Assembly: GCA_902589315.1 (NCBI GenBank) | Contig: CACISK010000005.1 | Coordinates: 1-64,000, forward strand | Length of the DNA: 64,000 nucleotides | Source of the DNA: an uncultured Pelagibacteraceae bacterium | Lineage (GTDB): Bacteria; Pseudomonadota; Alphaproteobacteria; Pelagibacterales; Pelagibacteraceae | Direction of reading: 5' to 3' | Part shown: one piece after another, positions 56,106 to 64,000 of the stretch | How the letters are laid out: the number at the start of each line of letters is the position of its first letter | Position numbering within the stretch: the first letter of the stretch is position 1 | Program-made: the position numbers and the translations under genes | Notes under the pieces: generated by a model | Told to the model about the DNA's origin: nothing | Seen by the model: the letters and a program-made list of their open reading frames with translations, nothing else | The model's database searches: none

Positions 56106-56729
56106 ATGAAAATAGATAAATTAAGTATTGATGGAAAAAAACAGAGCATAGAAGTGCTAGATAAAATTTTTAGTGCTAAAGTTAATAATCAATTAGTGAG
56201 TGGTGCTATCTATAAATTAAATGCAAATTTAAAAAGCAGAAAAGCAAAGACAAAGCAAAGAAATGAAGTTACTGGCTCAACATCTAAAATATATTCCCAA
56301 AAAGGCACTGGTAATGCAAGACACTCTAGTAAAAAAGCTCCCATTTTTGTAGGTGGTGGTGTTGCTCATGGACCAAAAGGTCAGGATAACTACAAAACTA
56401 GAAAGTTAAATAAGAGTGAAAAAAAAATGAGTATAGCCTCACTTATTACTGAAAAAAATAAATCAAACAACGTAATTATTTTTGATGACTTTGGAAAAAA
56501 AATTGAAAAAACAAAAGAAATGTTTGATCTTTTAAATAAGTTTGATGCTAATAATTCACTGTTAATATTAGATACAAAGTCAAAAGATAACATACTAAGA
56601 TCAACAAAAAATATTCCTAATGTTAAATTAACAGACGCAAACCATTTTAGTGCATTTGATTTAGTTAAGTATAAAAAAATTATTTTTACTGAGAGTTCTA
56701 TAAAAGAATTGGAGAAAAGGTATCAATGA
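56106..56729 (+). CDS. rplD: 50S ribosomal protein L4
   Basis: A 207-residue L4. The extended exit-tunnel loop is recognisable as the segment KGTGNARHSSKKAPIFVGGG near residue 60. L4 represses the S10 operon in E. coli; no S10-type leader is visible here. Overlaps the start of rplW by 4 bases. Confidence 0.96.
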   Translation: MKIDKLSIDGKKQSIEVLDKIFSAKVNNQLVSGAIYKLNANLKSRKAKTKQRNEVTGSTSKIYSQKGTGNARHSSKKAPIFVGGGVAHGPKGQDNYKTRKLNKSEKKMSIASLITEKNKSNNVIIFDDFGKKIEKTKEMFDLLNKFDANNSLLILDTKSKDNILRSTKNIPNVKLTDANHFSAFDLVKYKKIIFTESSIKELEKRYQ

Positions 56730-57022
56730 TGGACAAATTAAGTATATACGATAAAATTTTGTATCCTGTTGTAACCGAAAAATCTACAAATTTGTCGGAG
56801 CAAAATAAAATTATTTTTAAAGTCCCTTATAGTGCTAATAAAAAAACATTAAAAGGATCAATTGAAAAGATTTTTAAAGTAAACGTAACGAAAATTAATA
56901 TTATTAATAAAAAAACACTAGTAAAATCAACTAGAGGAAAAAAAGTTAAAAAGAAAGGTTTTAAAAAAGCAATTATTACCCTTAAAAAGGGACAGAACAT
57001 TGACTTAACAACAGGAATTTAA
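56726..57022 (+). CDS. rplW: 50S ribosomal protein L23
   Basis: A 98-residue L23 at the tunnel exit, docking site for trigger factor and SRP. It contains YPVVTEKSTNLSEQNK and a C-terminal KKAIITLKKGQ. Two consecutive ATG codons (56726, 56729) open the gene. Confidence 0.95.
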   Translation: MMDKLSIYDKILYPVVTEKSTNLSEQNKIIFKVPYSANKKTLKGSIEKIFKVNVTKINIINKKTLVKSTRGKKVKKKGFKKAIITLKKGQNIDLTTGI

Positions 57023-57025
57023 ATT

Positions 57026-57859
57026 ATGGCTTTAAAAACATTTAAACCTTATACAAAATCAACTCGAGGTACTATTTTAACAAGTAGAGAAGGATTATGG
57101 AAGGGAAAGCCTTATAAGCCGTTAACAAGTGCTAATTATTCTTCAAAGGGAAGGAATAATTATGGACGTATAACATCAAGAAATCACGGAGGTGGCCATA
57201 AACACAAATATAGAAAAATTGATTTTTATAGAAAAAAGAATGATATGAAGGCAATTGTAGAAAGAATTGAATACGACCCAAATAGATCATGCCACATAAT
57301 GTTGGTTAAATTTGAGGATAATCAAAAATTTTATTATTTGGCTCCTCAAAAAATAAAAGTTGGAGATCAAGTACAAAATGGCGCTTCTTCAGAAATTAAA
57401 ATTGGTAATTGCTTACCACTTCAAGACATTCCAGTGGGAATAGATATACATAATGTTGAAATTCAACCTGGCGCTGGTGGTAAAATAGCAAGAGCTGCTG
57501 GCTCATCAGTAATAATTTCTGGCATAGATGGGAATTATTCAATAATAAAAATGACATCAGGTGAAGTTCGAAAAATTGATTCAAGAGCATTAGCTACAAT
57601 TGGAGTTTTGTCTAATCCAGATCAAAAAAATATTAAAATTGGTAAAGCTGGTAGATCAAGATGGTTAGGAAGAAGACCACATACAAGGGGAGTTGTTAAA
57701 AATCCAGTAGATCACCCTCATGGTGGTGGTGAAGGAAAATCAGCAGGAGGTAGACACCCAGTTTCTCCAACTGGTCAATCAGCTAAAGGATTAAAAACTC
57801 GAGATAATAAGAGAACTGATAAATTTATTATAAGAAGAAGAAAGAAGAAGAGAGCATAA
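57026..57859 (+). CDS. rplB: 50S ribosomal protein L2
   Basis: A 277-residue L2. The N-terminal GRNNYGRITSRNHGGGHKHKYR and the C-terminal NPVDHPHGGGEGKSAGGRHP with the conserved histidine near the peptidyl transferase centre are intact. Confidence 0.98.
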   Translation: MALKTFKPYTKSTRGTILTSREGLWKGKPYKPLTSANYSSKGRNNYGRITSRNHGGGHKHKYRKIDFYRKKNDMKAIVERIEYDPNRSCHIMLVKFEDNQKFYYLAPQKIKVGDQVQNGASSEIKIGNCLPLQDIPVGIDIHNVEIQPGAGGKIARAAGSSVIISGIDGNYSIIKMTSGEVRKIDSRALATIGVLSNPDQKNIKIGKAGRSRWLGRRPHTRGVVKNPVDHPHGGGEGKSAGGRHPVSPTGQSAKGLKTRDNKRTDKFIIRRRKKKRA

Positions 57860-57862
57860 TTT

Positions 57863-58171
57863 ATGGCTAGATCTGTTTGGAAAGGACCATTTGTTGAAGA
57901 AAGTTTAATCAAGAAAGTAGAGAAGATTAAAAATGATCCTAATAAAAAACCAATTAAAACCTGGTCTAGGAAATCTACAATTATACCTGACTTCGTAGGC
58001 TTCAGTTTTTTAATTTATAATGGAAAAAAATTTATACCGATCACTGTATCTGAAGACATGGTTGGACACAAATTTGGAGAATTTGCCCCAACAAGACAAT
58101 TTTTTGGTCATACACCGGCTGATAAAAAAGCTAAAGTAGAGGGCGGGGCAAAAGGAGCTGATAAGAAATAA
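57863..58171 (+). CDS. rpsS: 30S ribosomal protein S19
   Basis: A 102-residue S19 of the small-subunit head. It shows [13 protein letters not shown] and the [15 protein letters not shown] motif. About ten residues longer than the common 92 because of a [12 protein letters not shown] C-terminal tail. Confidence 0.97.
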   Translation: MARSVWKGPFVEESLIKKVEKIKNDPNKKPIKTWSRKSTIIPDFVGFSFLIYNGKKFIPITVSEDMVGHKFGEFAPTRQFFGHTPADKKAKVEGGAKGADKK

Positions 58172-58173
58172 AA

Positions 58174-58569
58174 ATGAGCAAAAAGAAAGACATAGAATTA
58201 AAACAAGTTAGATCAATTAATAAGAATGTAAGATCTAGTGTAAGAAAATTGCAACCAATTCTTAAATCTATAGTGGGTAAAAAAGTTGAAATTGCGATCA
58301 GAGATTTATCTTTTTCTGAGAAAAGAATTTCTAAAGATGTTAGAAAAACAATTTCATCTGCTATTGCAAATGCTGAAAATAATTTTCAATATGATATTGA
58401 TAATTTAGTAGTTAAAGAAGCTTTCTGTGGAAAGCAGGTAATAATGAAAAGATTTAGAGCAAGAGCAAAAGGGAGAGCAGCAGAAATTATGAAACCATAC
58501 TCAAATGTAACAATTATTTTGAGTGAACAAATGAAACAAAAAGAGAAGGAACATGGGACAAAAAGTTAA
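58174..58569 (+). CDS. rplV: 50S ribosomal protein L22
   Basis: A 131-residue L22 lining the exit tunnel. The C-terminal [20 protein letters not shown] hairpin is typical. Somewhat longer than usual (110-127), and its last 17 bases overlap rpsC. Confidence 0.96.
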   Translation: MSKKKDIELKQVRSINKNVRSSVRKLQPILKSIVGKKVEIAIRDLSFSEKRISKDVRKTISSAIANAENNFQYDIDNLVVKEAFCGKQVIMKRFRARAKGRAAEIMKPYSNVTIILSEQMKQKEKEHGTKS

Positions 58570-59212
58570 TCCGGTGGGCTTAAGATTGGGAATCAACAGA
58601 GGTTGGGATTCCGTATGGTATGCAAAAAAACAAGATTACGGAAGATATTTAATTGAAGATTTTAAAATAAGGGAATTTATCAAAAAAAATGTAATTAACT
58701 CTGGAGTTTCAAAGGTAATGATTGAAAGATCAGCAAAAAAATGTTTCGTAACTATCTATACCTCAAGACCCGGCTTTGTTATTGGAAAAAAAGGAAGCGA
58801 TATAGAAAAAATTAAAGGAAATCTATCAAAACTAACTGATAATGAAATAGTTTTGAATATAAAAGAGGTAAAAAAGCCAGAGACTAATTCATTTCTAGTG
58901 GCAGAAAACATAGCTCAACAATTAGTTAAACGTGTCTCCTACAGACGAGCAATGAAAAGAGCAATGCAATCAGCTTTAAGATTGGGAGCCAAGGGAATAA
59001 AAGTGTCTTGTAGTGGAAGATTGGGTGGCAACGAGATTGCTAGAACAGAATGGTTAAGAGATGGGAGTATCCCATCACATACTTTAAGAGCTGACATAGA
59101 TTATGCTGAAGCCGAAGCTCTTACAACATATGGAATAATTGGAATTAAAGTTTGGATTTATAAAGGAGAGATATTTACAAAAGAATTTAGTCAGGAAAGG
59201 AATAAGAAATAG
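58553..59212 (+). CDS. rpsC: 30S ribosomal protein S3
   Basis: A 219-residue S3 at the mRNA entry site. It begins [19 protein letters not shown], with the KH domain motif [13 protein letters not shown] near residue 76 and [20 protein letters not shown] near 182. The start lies inside the rplV 3' end. Confidence 0.98.
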   Translation: MGQKVNPVGLRLGINRGWDSVWYAKKQDYGRYLIEDFKIREFIKKNVINSGVSKVMIERSAKKCFVTIYTSRPGFVIGKKGSDIEKIKGNLSKLTDNEIVLNIKEVKKPETNSFLVAENIAQQLVKRVSYRRAMKRAMQSALRLGAKGIKVSCSGRLGGNEIARTEWLRDGSIPSHTLRADIDYAEAEALTTYGIIGIKVWIYKGEIFTKEFSQERNKK

Positions 59213-59214
59213 CA

Positions 59215-59622
59215 ATGTTGCAACCAACAAGAACAAAATTTAGAAAAGCTCACAAAGGTAGAATTCATGGAAATGCATCGCGATGCAACTTAATGAACTA
59301 CGGTGCATTTGGACTAAAAGCAATACAACCTGAAAGAATAATTTCAAGACAAATAGAGGCGGCAAGAGTGGCGTTAACAAGACACATGAAAAGACAAGGA
59401 AGAGTTTGGACTAGAATGTTTCCGAATATTCCAGTTTCAAAAAAACCAACCGAGGTAAGAATGGGTAAAGGAAAAGGTTCACCTGAGTATTGGGCATGTA
59501 GGGTTAAACCAGGCAGAATTCTTTTTGAAGTTGATGGAGTATCAGAAGAAATTGCAAGAGAGGCTTTATATAAAGCATCCGCAAAGCTCCCAATAAAATG
59601 TAAGTTTATAAAGAGAATTTAA
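59215..59622 (+). CDS. rplP: 50S ribosomal protein L16
   Basis: A 135-residue L16. The N-terminal [15 protein letters not shown] and the [19 protein letters not shown] segment, which reaches the A-site tRNA, are conserved. Confidence 0.98.
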   Translation: MLQPTRTKFRKAHKGRIHGNASRCNLMNYGAFGLKAIQPERIISRQIEAARVALTRHMKRQGRVWTRMFPNIPVSKKPTEVRMGKGKGSPEYWACRVKPGRILFEVDGVSEEIAREALYKASAKLPIKCKFIKRI

Positions 59623-59811
59623 ATGAAAAAAAGCGATATAAAAAAACTAACTAGGGACCAAGCGTTGAAAGATATAGAAAAATTTAAAAAAGATTTATTT
59701 AATTTTAGATTTCAAAAAATTAATGGTCAAATAAAGAGTCCTTCTAAAATTAGTGAGACTAAAAAAAATATTGCTAGATTAAAAACATTAATAGTGAGAA
59801 AAGATGCCTAA
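59623..59811 (+). CDS. rpmC: 50S ribosomal protein L29
   Basis: A 62-residue two-helix protein. Contains [20 protein letters not shown] and the C-terminal [11 protein letters not shown]. Starts directly after the rplP stop and overlaps rpsQ by 8 bases. Confidence 0.95.
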   Translation: MKKSDIKKLTRDQALKDIEKFKKDLFNFRFQKINGQIKSPSKISETKKNIARLKTLIVRKDA

Positions 59812-60040
59812 AAAAACATTAGATGGAGTTGTCATAAGCGATAAACCGAACAAAACTATTACAGTTCTAGTTGAAAGAAAATATCAACACCCTGTATTAA
59901 AAAAAGTAATTAAAGCAAGAAAGAAATACAGCGTACATGATGAAGAAAATAAATATAAAAATGGTGATAAGGTAACAATACAAGAATGCAAACCATATTC
60001 TAAATCAAAAAAATTTGAAGTGATTGGAGCAAGTAAATGA
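59804..60040 (+). CDS. rpsQ: 30S ribosomal protein S17
   Basis: A 78-residue S17 with an OB fold. Signature [20 protein letters not shown] and the [18 protein letters not shown] loop. Overlaps rpmC and rplN by a few bases. Confidence 0.96.
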   Translation: MPKKTLDGVVISDKPNKTITVLVERKYQHPVLKKVIKARKKYSVHDEENKYKNGDKVTIQECKPYSKSKKFEVIGASK

Positions 60041-60405
60041 TACAAGTGCAAACAGAGTTATTTGTTGCTGATAACACAGGAGCAAAAAAGATAGAATGTA
60101 TTAAAGTTTTGGGTGGTTCCAAAAGAAGATATGCAAGTATAGGTGATACTATTGTTGTTGCTGTAAAAGAAGCAATACCAAAAGGTAAAGTTAAAAAAGG
60201 TGCAGTTCATAAAGCAGTTGTTGTAAGAGTGAAAAAAGGCATTCACAGAAATGATGGATCGAAAGTAAAATTTGATAATAATGCAGCAGTGCTTACAGAT
60301 GACAAAGGAGAACCAATGGGAACAAGGATATTTGGACCTGTAACTAGAGAGCTAAGAAATAGAGGGCAAATGAAAATAATTTCTTTAGCACCAGAGGTTT
60401 TATAA
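60037..60405 (+). CDS. rplN: 50S ribosomal protein L14
   Basis: A 122-residue L14. It starts [20 protein letters not shown] and ends [13 protein letters not shown], both nearly universal. First gene of the classical spc block. Confidence 0.98.
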   Translation: MIQVQTELFVADNTGAKKIECIKVLGGSKRRYASIGDTIVVAVKEAIPKGKVKKGAVHKAVVVRVKKGIHRNDGSKVKFDNNAAVLTDDKGEPMGTRIFGPVTRELRNRGQMKIISLAPEVL

Positions 60406-60644
60406 TGATTAAAAAAGGTATCAAAGTAAAAATACTAAGTGGTAAAGATAAAAATAAAGACGGTGATGTCATTGAGATAGATAGAAAAAATAATAGAGCA
60501 AAGGTCAAAGGAATTAATATGGTAAAAAAACATGTAAAAACTACCAAAGAAAAAAAAGGCGGTATTATATCAAAAGAAAATTTTATCCATATTTCAAATT
60601 TAGTAGTATTTGATAAAAAATCTAAAAGTGAGGCTAAAAAATAA
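60405..60644 (+). CDS. rplX: 50S ribosomal protein L24
   Basis: A 79-residue L24 that initiates large-subunit assembly. The KOW segment [20 protein letters not shown] is followed by [19 protein letters not shown]. Shorter than the common 100-105 residues: the C-terminal extension is missing. Confidence 0.95.
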   Translation: MIKKGIKVKILSGKDKNKDGDVIEIDRKNNRAKVKGINMVKKHVKTTKEKKGGIISKENFIHISNLVVFDKKSKSEAKK

Positions 60645-61198
60645 TGATACCTAGATTGAAGCAATCTATAGCTAATGAAATAGAACCAGCATTGAAAGAA
60701 AAATTTGGTTATAAAAATTTGTTCATGGGCCCCAGGATACAAAAAATAGTTTTAAATATGGGCTTAGGTCTAGATGGCAATGATCAAAAAATATTAAAAT
60801 CTTGCCAAGAAGATATGGCCAATATTACTGGTCAAATGCCTGTAGTTACAAAATTTAAAAAATCTATTGCAAACTTTAAAACCAGAAAAAATACTAATTC
60901 TGGCTTAAAGGTAACATTAAGAAAAAATAAAATGTATGAATTTATAGATAGATTAACTAATATTGCATTGCCAAGAATTAAAGATTTCAGAGGATTAAAT
61001 CCAAATGGTTTTGATAAATATGGGAATTATACTTTTGGTGTTAAAGAACATATTATATTTCCAGAAGTTAATTTTGACAAAGTGGATAAGATTAGAGGTT
61101 TAGATATAACTATTGTTATTAAATCTCAAAAAAAGGAACATAGTTACGAATTATTAAAACATTTAAATTTTCCATTTAAAGAAACAAGGAGCAATTAA
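60644..61198 (+). CDS. rplE: 50S ribosomal protein L5
   Basis: A 184-residue 5S rRNA-binding protein. Diagnostic segments are [11 protein letters not shown] near residue 35 and [20 protein letters not shown] near 111. Overlaps neighbours by one base on both sides. Confidence 0.98.
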   Translation: MIPRLKQSIANEIEPALKEKFGYKNLFMGPRIQKIVLNMGLGLDGNDQKILKSCQEDMANITGQMPVVTKFKKSIANFKTRKNTNSGLKVTLRKNKMYEFIDRLTNIALPRIKDFRGLNPNGFDKYGNYTFGVKEHIIFPEVNFDKVDKIRGLDITIVIKSQKKEHSYELLKHLNFPFKETRSN

Positions 61199-61503
61199 TG
61201 GCAAAAATGAGCGCGATAAATAAAAATAATAGGAGAATTAAACTTTCAGATAAATATTACAAAAAAAGAATGCAATTAAAAAAAATAATAATGAATAAAA
61301 AAATATCCTTAGAGGAAAGATTTAAAGCTCAACAAAAATTATCAAAATTACCAAGAAATTCTGCAAAAGTAAGAGTAATGAATAGATGTCAAATAACTGG
61401 AAGACCTCATGGCGTTTATAGAAAATTAAAAATTTCAAGAATAGCTCTTAGACAATTAGGATTAGAGGGTAAAATCCCAGGAATGGTAAAATCTAGCTGG
61501 TAG
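61198..61503 (+). CDS. rpsN: 30S ribosomal protein S14 (zinc-independent type)
   Basis: A 101-residue long-form S14. The C-terminal [20 protein letters not shown] is typical, and the two CxxC pairs of the zinc type are absent. Confidence 0.97.
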   Translation: MAKMSAINKNNRRIKLSDKYYKKRMQLKKIIMNKKISLEERFKAQQKLSKLPRNSAKVRVMNRCQITGRPHGVYRKLKISRIALRQLGLEGKIPGMVKSSW

Positions 61504-61513
61504 AAAGGAAAAT

Positions 61514-61906
61514 ATGAGTTTAAGTGATCCAATAGGTGATATGTTAGCAAGAATAAAAAATGCTCAAGAGAGAAATCACAGCAAAGTTTCTCTACCATCA
61601 TCTAAATTTAAAGCTAAAATTGCTGATGTTTTAAAATCTGAAGGTTATATTATTGATTACAAAATAAATGAAGATAAAAAACCTTCTATTGAAATTAATT
61701 TAAAATATAATTCTGGAAATCCAGTCATAAATACTATTGAAAGAGTATCAAAACCAGGAAGACGAATTTTCTCAAGTGCTAGCAGTTTACCCAAAATTAA
61801 TAATGGCCTTGGTATAGCTATTGTTTCAACACCTCAGGGCGTGATGACAGATGTAGATGCAAGAAAGAAAAAATTGGGTGGAGAAATTATTTGTAAGGTA
61901 TTTTAA
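61514..61906 (+). CDS. rpsH: 30S ribosomal protein S8
   Basis: A 130-residue S8. N-terminal DPIGDMLARIKNAQ and C-terminal GLGIAIVSTPQGVMTDVDAR are conserved. A weak AAGGAAA ribosome-binding site precedes the start. S8 regulates the spc operon in E. coli; whether it does so here is unknown. Confidence 0.98.
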   Translation: MSLSDPIGDMLARIKNAQERNHSKVSLPSSKFKAKIADVLKSEGYIIDYKINEDKKPSIEINLKYNSGNPVINTIERVSKPGRRIFSSASSLPKINNGLGIAIVSTPQGVMTDVDARKKKLGGEIICKVF

Positions 61907-62445
61907 TGTCTAAAATAGGTAAAATAAATATTCCAATACCAGAAAAAGTCAAAGTTTTATTGACTGGTAGTACTATAAATGTTGAAGGGCCTTTAGGCAA
62001 ACAGTCTCTAGATATAGATTTAGAAATGTTTGATTTAAATATTAATGAAGGAAAAGATATTTCAATTAAACCTAAAAAACTAAATGATAATTCAAAAAGA
62101 TTGTGGGGCATGAATAGAAGTTTGCTAAATAATGCCATAGTTGGAACTAGCAGTGGATATGAAAAAATTTTAGAGTTAACAGGTGTCGGATTTAGAGCGG
62201 CTTTAAAAGGTAAAATTTTAAACATGCAGTTAGGTTTTAGCCACGATATTAATTTTGAAATTCCAGAAGGAATAAAAATTGCTGTTGAAAAACAAACAAT
62301 CTTAAAAATTACTGGATCAGATAAACAAAAAGTTGGAATGGTTGCATCTCAAATTAAAAGCATAAGACCGCCCGAGCCATATAAGGGCAAAGGAATTAAA
62401 GAAAAAGGTCAATATATACTTAGAAAAGAAGGCAAGAAAAAATAA
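61906..62445 (+). CDS. rplF: 50S ribosomal protein L6
   Basis: A 179-residue L6 near the factor-binding site. It shows [12 protein letters not shown] at the start and [20 protein letters not shown] at the end. One-base overlaps on both sides. Confidence 0.98.
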   Translation: MSKIGKINIPIPEKVKVLLTGSTINVEGPLGKQSLDIDLEMFDLNINEGKDISIKPKKLNDNSKRLWGMNRSLLNNAIVGTSSGYEKILELTGVGFRAALKGKILNMQLGFSHDINFEIPEGIKIAVEKQTILKITGSDKQKVGMVASQIKSIRPPEPYKGKGIKEKGQYILRKEGKKK

Positions 62446-62795
62446 TGAAACTTAACACAATAGAAAGAAAAAGATTCAGGATTAGGAAAAAACTTAAGAA
62501 AGTGTCTACAGATAGGTATAGATTAAGTGTTTCAAGATCATCAAAAAACATAAGTGCCCAAATAATTGATGACACTAAAAATATAACATTAGTGTCGGCT
62601 TCATCCATAGATAAAGAAATAAAAGGACAAAAAAAGAGTAAGTCAGAAATATCAACTATAGTTGCTCAATTATTAGCAAAAAAAGCAAACGAAAAAAATA
62701 TAAAAAAAATTTATTTTGATAGAGGTATTTTTAAATACCATGGAAGAGTAAAAATATTTGCAGAAACTTTAAGGAAAAATGGATTGGAATTTTAA
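62445..62795 (+). CDS. rplR: 50S ribosomal protein L18
   Basis: A 116-residue 5S rRNA-binding protein. [20 protein letters not shown] and the C-terminal [20 protein letters not shown] are diagnostic. Confidence 0.97.
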   Translation: MKLNTIERKRFRIRKKLKKVSTDRYRLSVSRSSKNISAQIIDDTKNITLVSASSIDKEIKGQKKSKSEISTIVAQLLAKKANEKNIKKIYFDRGIFKYHGRVKIFAETLRKNGLEF

Positions 62796-62798
62796 GTT

Positions 62799-63299
62799 AT
62801 GGAAAAAAATACAGAATTTGTAGAGAAATTAGTTCATATTAATAGAATAACAAAAGTAGTTAAAGGTGGAAGAAGATTCGGTTTTTCTGCATTGGTTGTT
62901 GTAGGTAATCAAAATGGAAAAATTGGAATTGCTCATGCTAAAGCAAAACAAGTCCCAGATGCAATAAAAAAAGCAAATGAATTAGCAAGAAGAAAATTAA
63001 TTCAAATACCTTTAAGAGATGGAAGAACTATTCATCATGATATTTATGGAAAAGATGGTGCTGGCAAAATTAAATTAAGATCAGCTCCTAAAGGTACGGG
63101 AATTATTGCTGGTGGACCTGTAAGGGCTGTATGCGAAGTTCTTGGAATTAAAGATATAGTGGCTAAATCATTAGGCACTGCAAATCCTCACAATGTAATT
63201 AGAGCATGCATTAAAGCTTTATCAAAACAAAATTCACCAAAAAATATTTCTAACTTAAGAAATAAAAAAATTTCAGAGATAATTGAGAAGAGAGGATAA
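62799..63299 (+). CDS. rpsE: 30S ribosomal protein S5
   Basis: A 166-residue S5. The N-terminal KLVHINRITKVVKGGRRFGF and the PHNVIRACIKAL motif are present. Its stop overlaps the rplO start by one base, leaving no room for rpmD (L30), which normally lies here. Confidence 0.98.
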   Translation: MEKNTEFVEKLVHINRITKVVKGGRRFGFSALVVVGNQNGKIGIAHAKAKQVPDAIKKANELARRKLIQIPLRDGRTIHHDIYGKDGAGKIKLRSAPKGTGIIAGGPVRAVCEVLGIKDIVAKSLGTANPHNVIRACIKALSKQNSPKNISNLRNKKISEIIEKRG

Positions 63300-63760
63300 T
63301 GACAACTTTAAATACACTAAATAATTTAAAAACAAAAAAAATTCGTGTTGGTAGAGGTATTGGTTCTGGAAAAGGTAAAACTTCAGGTAGAGGAGTAAAA
63401 GGGCAAAAATCTAGATCTGGTGTTGCGATAAAAAGTTTTGAGGGCGGACAAATGCCTTTATATCGAAGATTACCTAAGAGAGGTTTTAACTCAATTAAAA
63501 AGAAAGATATAGCTGTAATAAATTTAAATGACATACAAAAACTAATTGACTCAAAAAAAATTATTAGCGACTCTAAAATAAATATTGATGCTTTAAAAAA
63601 AGCAAACATCTTTCGAAAATCAATCAACAAATTTAAAGTTTTATCAAATGGTGAGCTAAATACCAAAATTGATATTGAAGCTGATTACGCCTCAAAAATT
63701 GCTAAAGAAAAAATTGAAAAAGCTGGTGGGCAAATTACTCTTAAAAATCAATCTAAATAA
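63299..63760 (+). CDS. rplO: 50S ribosomal protein L15
   Basis: A 153-residue L15. The glycine-rich N-terminal region (RVGRGIGSGKGKTSGRGVKG then GQKSRSG) and FEGGQMPLYRRLPKRGF are typical. The stop overlaps the secY ATG by one base. Confidence 0.97.
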   Translation: MTTLNTLNNLKTKKIRVGRGIGSGKGKTSGRGVKGQKSRSGVAIKSFEGGQMPLYRRLPKRGFNSIKKKDIAVINLNDIQKLIDSKKIISDSKINIDALKKANIFRKSINKFKVLSNGELNTKIDIEADYASKIAKEKIEKAGGQITLKNQSK

Positions 63761-64000
63761 TGAGTGCATCATCCCAATCTAATGATTTAAGAAATAGAAT
63801 TTTATTTACATTATTTGTTCTAGCTGTTTATAGACTTGGAACATTTGTTCCTCTTCCTGGTATAGACCCAGAGCAACTACAAGTAATGATGGAAGGAAAT
63901 CAAAAAGGGTTACTAGGCATGTTCAATGTATTTGCTGGAGGTGCTGTTAGTAGGATGGCTATCTTTGCATTAGGAATAATGCCATATATTTCATCATCAA
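63760..64000 (+). CDS. secY: Preprotein translocase subunit SecY (3' truncated by window)
   Basis: The first 80 codons of SecY are present and open to the window end. The translation starts MSASSQSNDLRNRILFTLFV and includes YRLGTFVPLPGIDPEQL, the usual first membrane segment and periplasmic loop, then MFNVFAGGAVSRMAIFALGI. It forms the protein-conducting channel with SecE (40963-41154). Confidence 0.97.
   Translation, partial: MSASSQSNDLRNRILFTLFVLAVYRLGTFVPLPGIDPEQLQVMMEGNQKGLLGMFNVFAGGAVSRMAIFALGIMPYISSS

Overview
The window looks like a streamlined SAR11-type alphaproteobacterium (Pelagibacterales). The evidence is very AT-rich DNA, lysine/asparagine-rich proteins, gene spacing of a few bases or overlapping starts and stops, convergent genes that abut with 0-4 bp between them, and the gene content itself (class II DAHP synthase, methylcitrate genes, small-type PurL with PurS/PurQ, CGFS glutaredoxin next to BolA). 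The assignment is inferred from reading the sequence, not from a search. No rRNA, CRISPR array, IS element or integrase gene is visible. One strongly structured mobile region is present.

Layout. (1) 1-7120: the 3' end of a TctA-type carboxylate transporter gene with an MmgE/PrpD-family gene, convergent with a minus-strand operon prpD-prpB-prpC-pcs (methylcitrate cycle plus phosphatidylcholine synthase). (2) 7174-16926: a frameshifted phosphoglycolate-phosphatase-like gene on minus, then a plus-strand run: stand-alone GlmU acetyltransferase half, glmS, class II DAHP synthase, nadE, cysS, cimA, trmJ-like, rpsD. (3) 16927-24134, minus: grxD-bolA, purL-purQ-purS-purC-purB, map, sfsA. (4) 24157-28068, plus: CinA-like, gamma-glutamylcyclotransferase-like, azlC-azlD, a decayed small gene on the opposite strand, and a COG4091-type SAF-domain dehydrogenase. 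(5) 28079-33179: five exported proteins of unknown role, one of them a CsgG/FlgT-like protein. (6) 33203-37669: the most unusual part. A tRNA-Leu(UAA) gene is preceded by two copies of its own promoter plus exactly its first 39 bases, and each truncated copy is followed by a cargo module encoding exported enzymes. (7) 37673-39296: nadK, tRNA-Thr and rlmB. (8) 39350-52001: tRNA-Tyr, tRNA-Gly, tuf, tRNA-Trp, secE, nusG, rplKAJL, rpoBC. (9) 52031-64000: rpsL, rpsG, fusA and the S10/spc ribosomal protein operons up to a truncated secY. tuf is missing from the str operon and rpmD is missing between rpsE and rplO.

Main discovery candidate. The two modules (33311-34956 and 34957-37622) look like tandem integrase-less elements inserted in the anticodon loop of tRNA-Leu(UAA). 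They regenerate the 5' half and promoter of the tRNA rather than the more usual 3' half. Both have the same left end: three AGTCT repeats at exact 10-bp spacing starting 24 bases after the break, a pair of 11-bp-spaced repeats, and the first cargo start codon exactly 173 bases after the break. Both right ends carry the same type of 11-bp repeat pair, with its second repeat exactly 92 bases before the next tRNA copy. The 11-bp repeats differ between elements (CTCGGAA versus CTAGAAA) but match within each element. This is the signature of arm-type recombinase sites and of a standard cassette whose cargo is exchanged. The cargo is a trypsin-like protease in one module, and a secreted amidohydrolase with an alginate-lyase-like protein in the other. 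The remainder of the window is mostly housekeeping genes.
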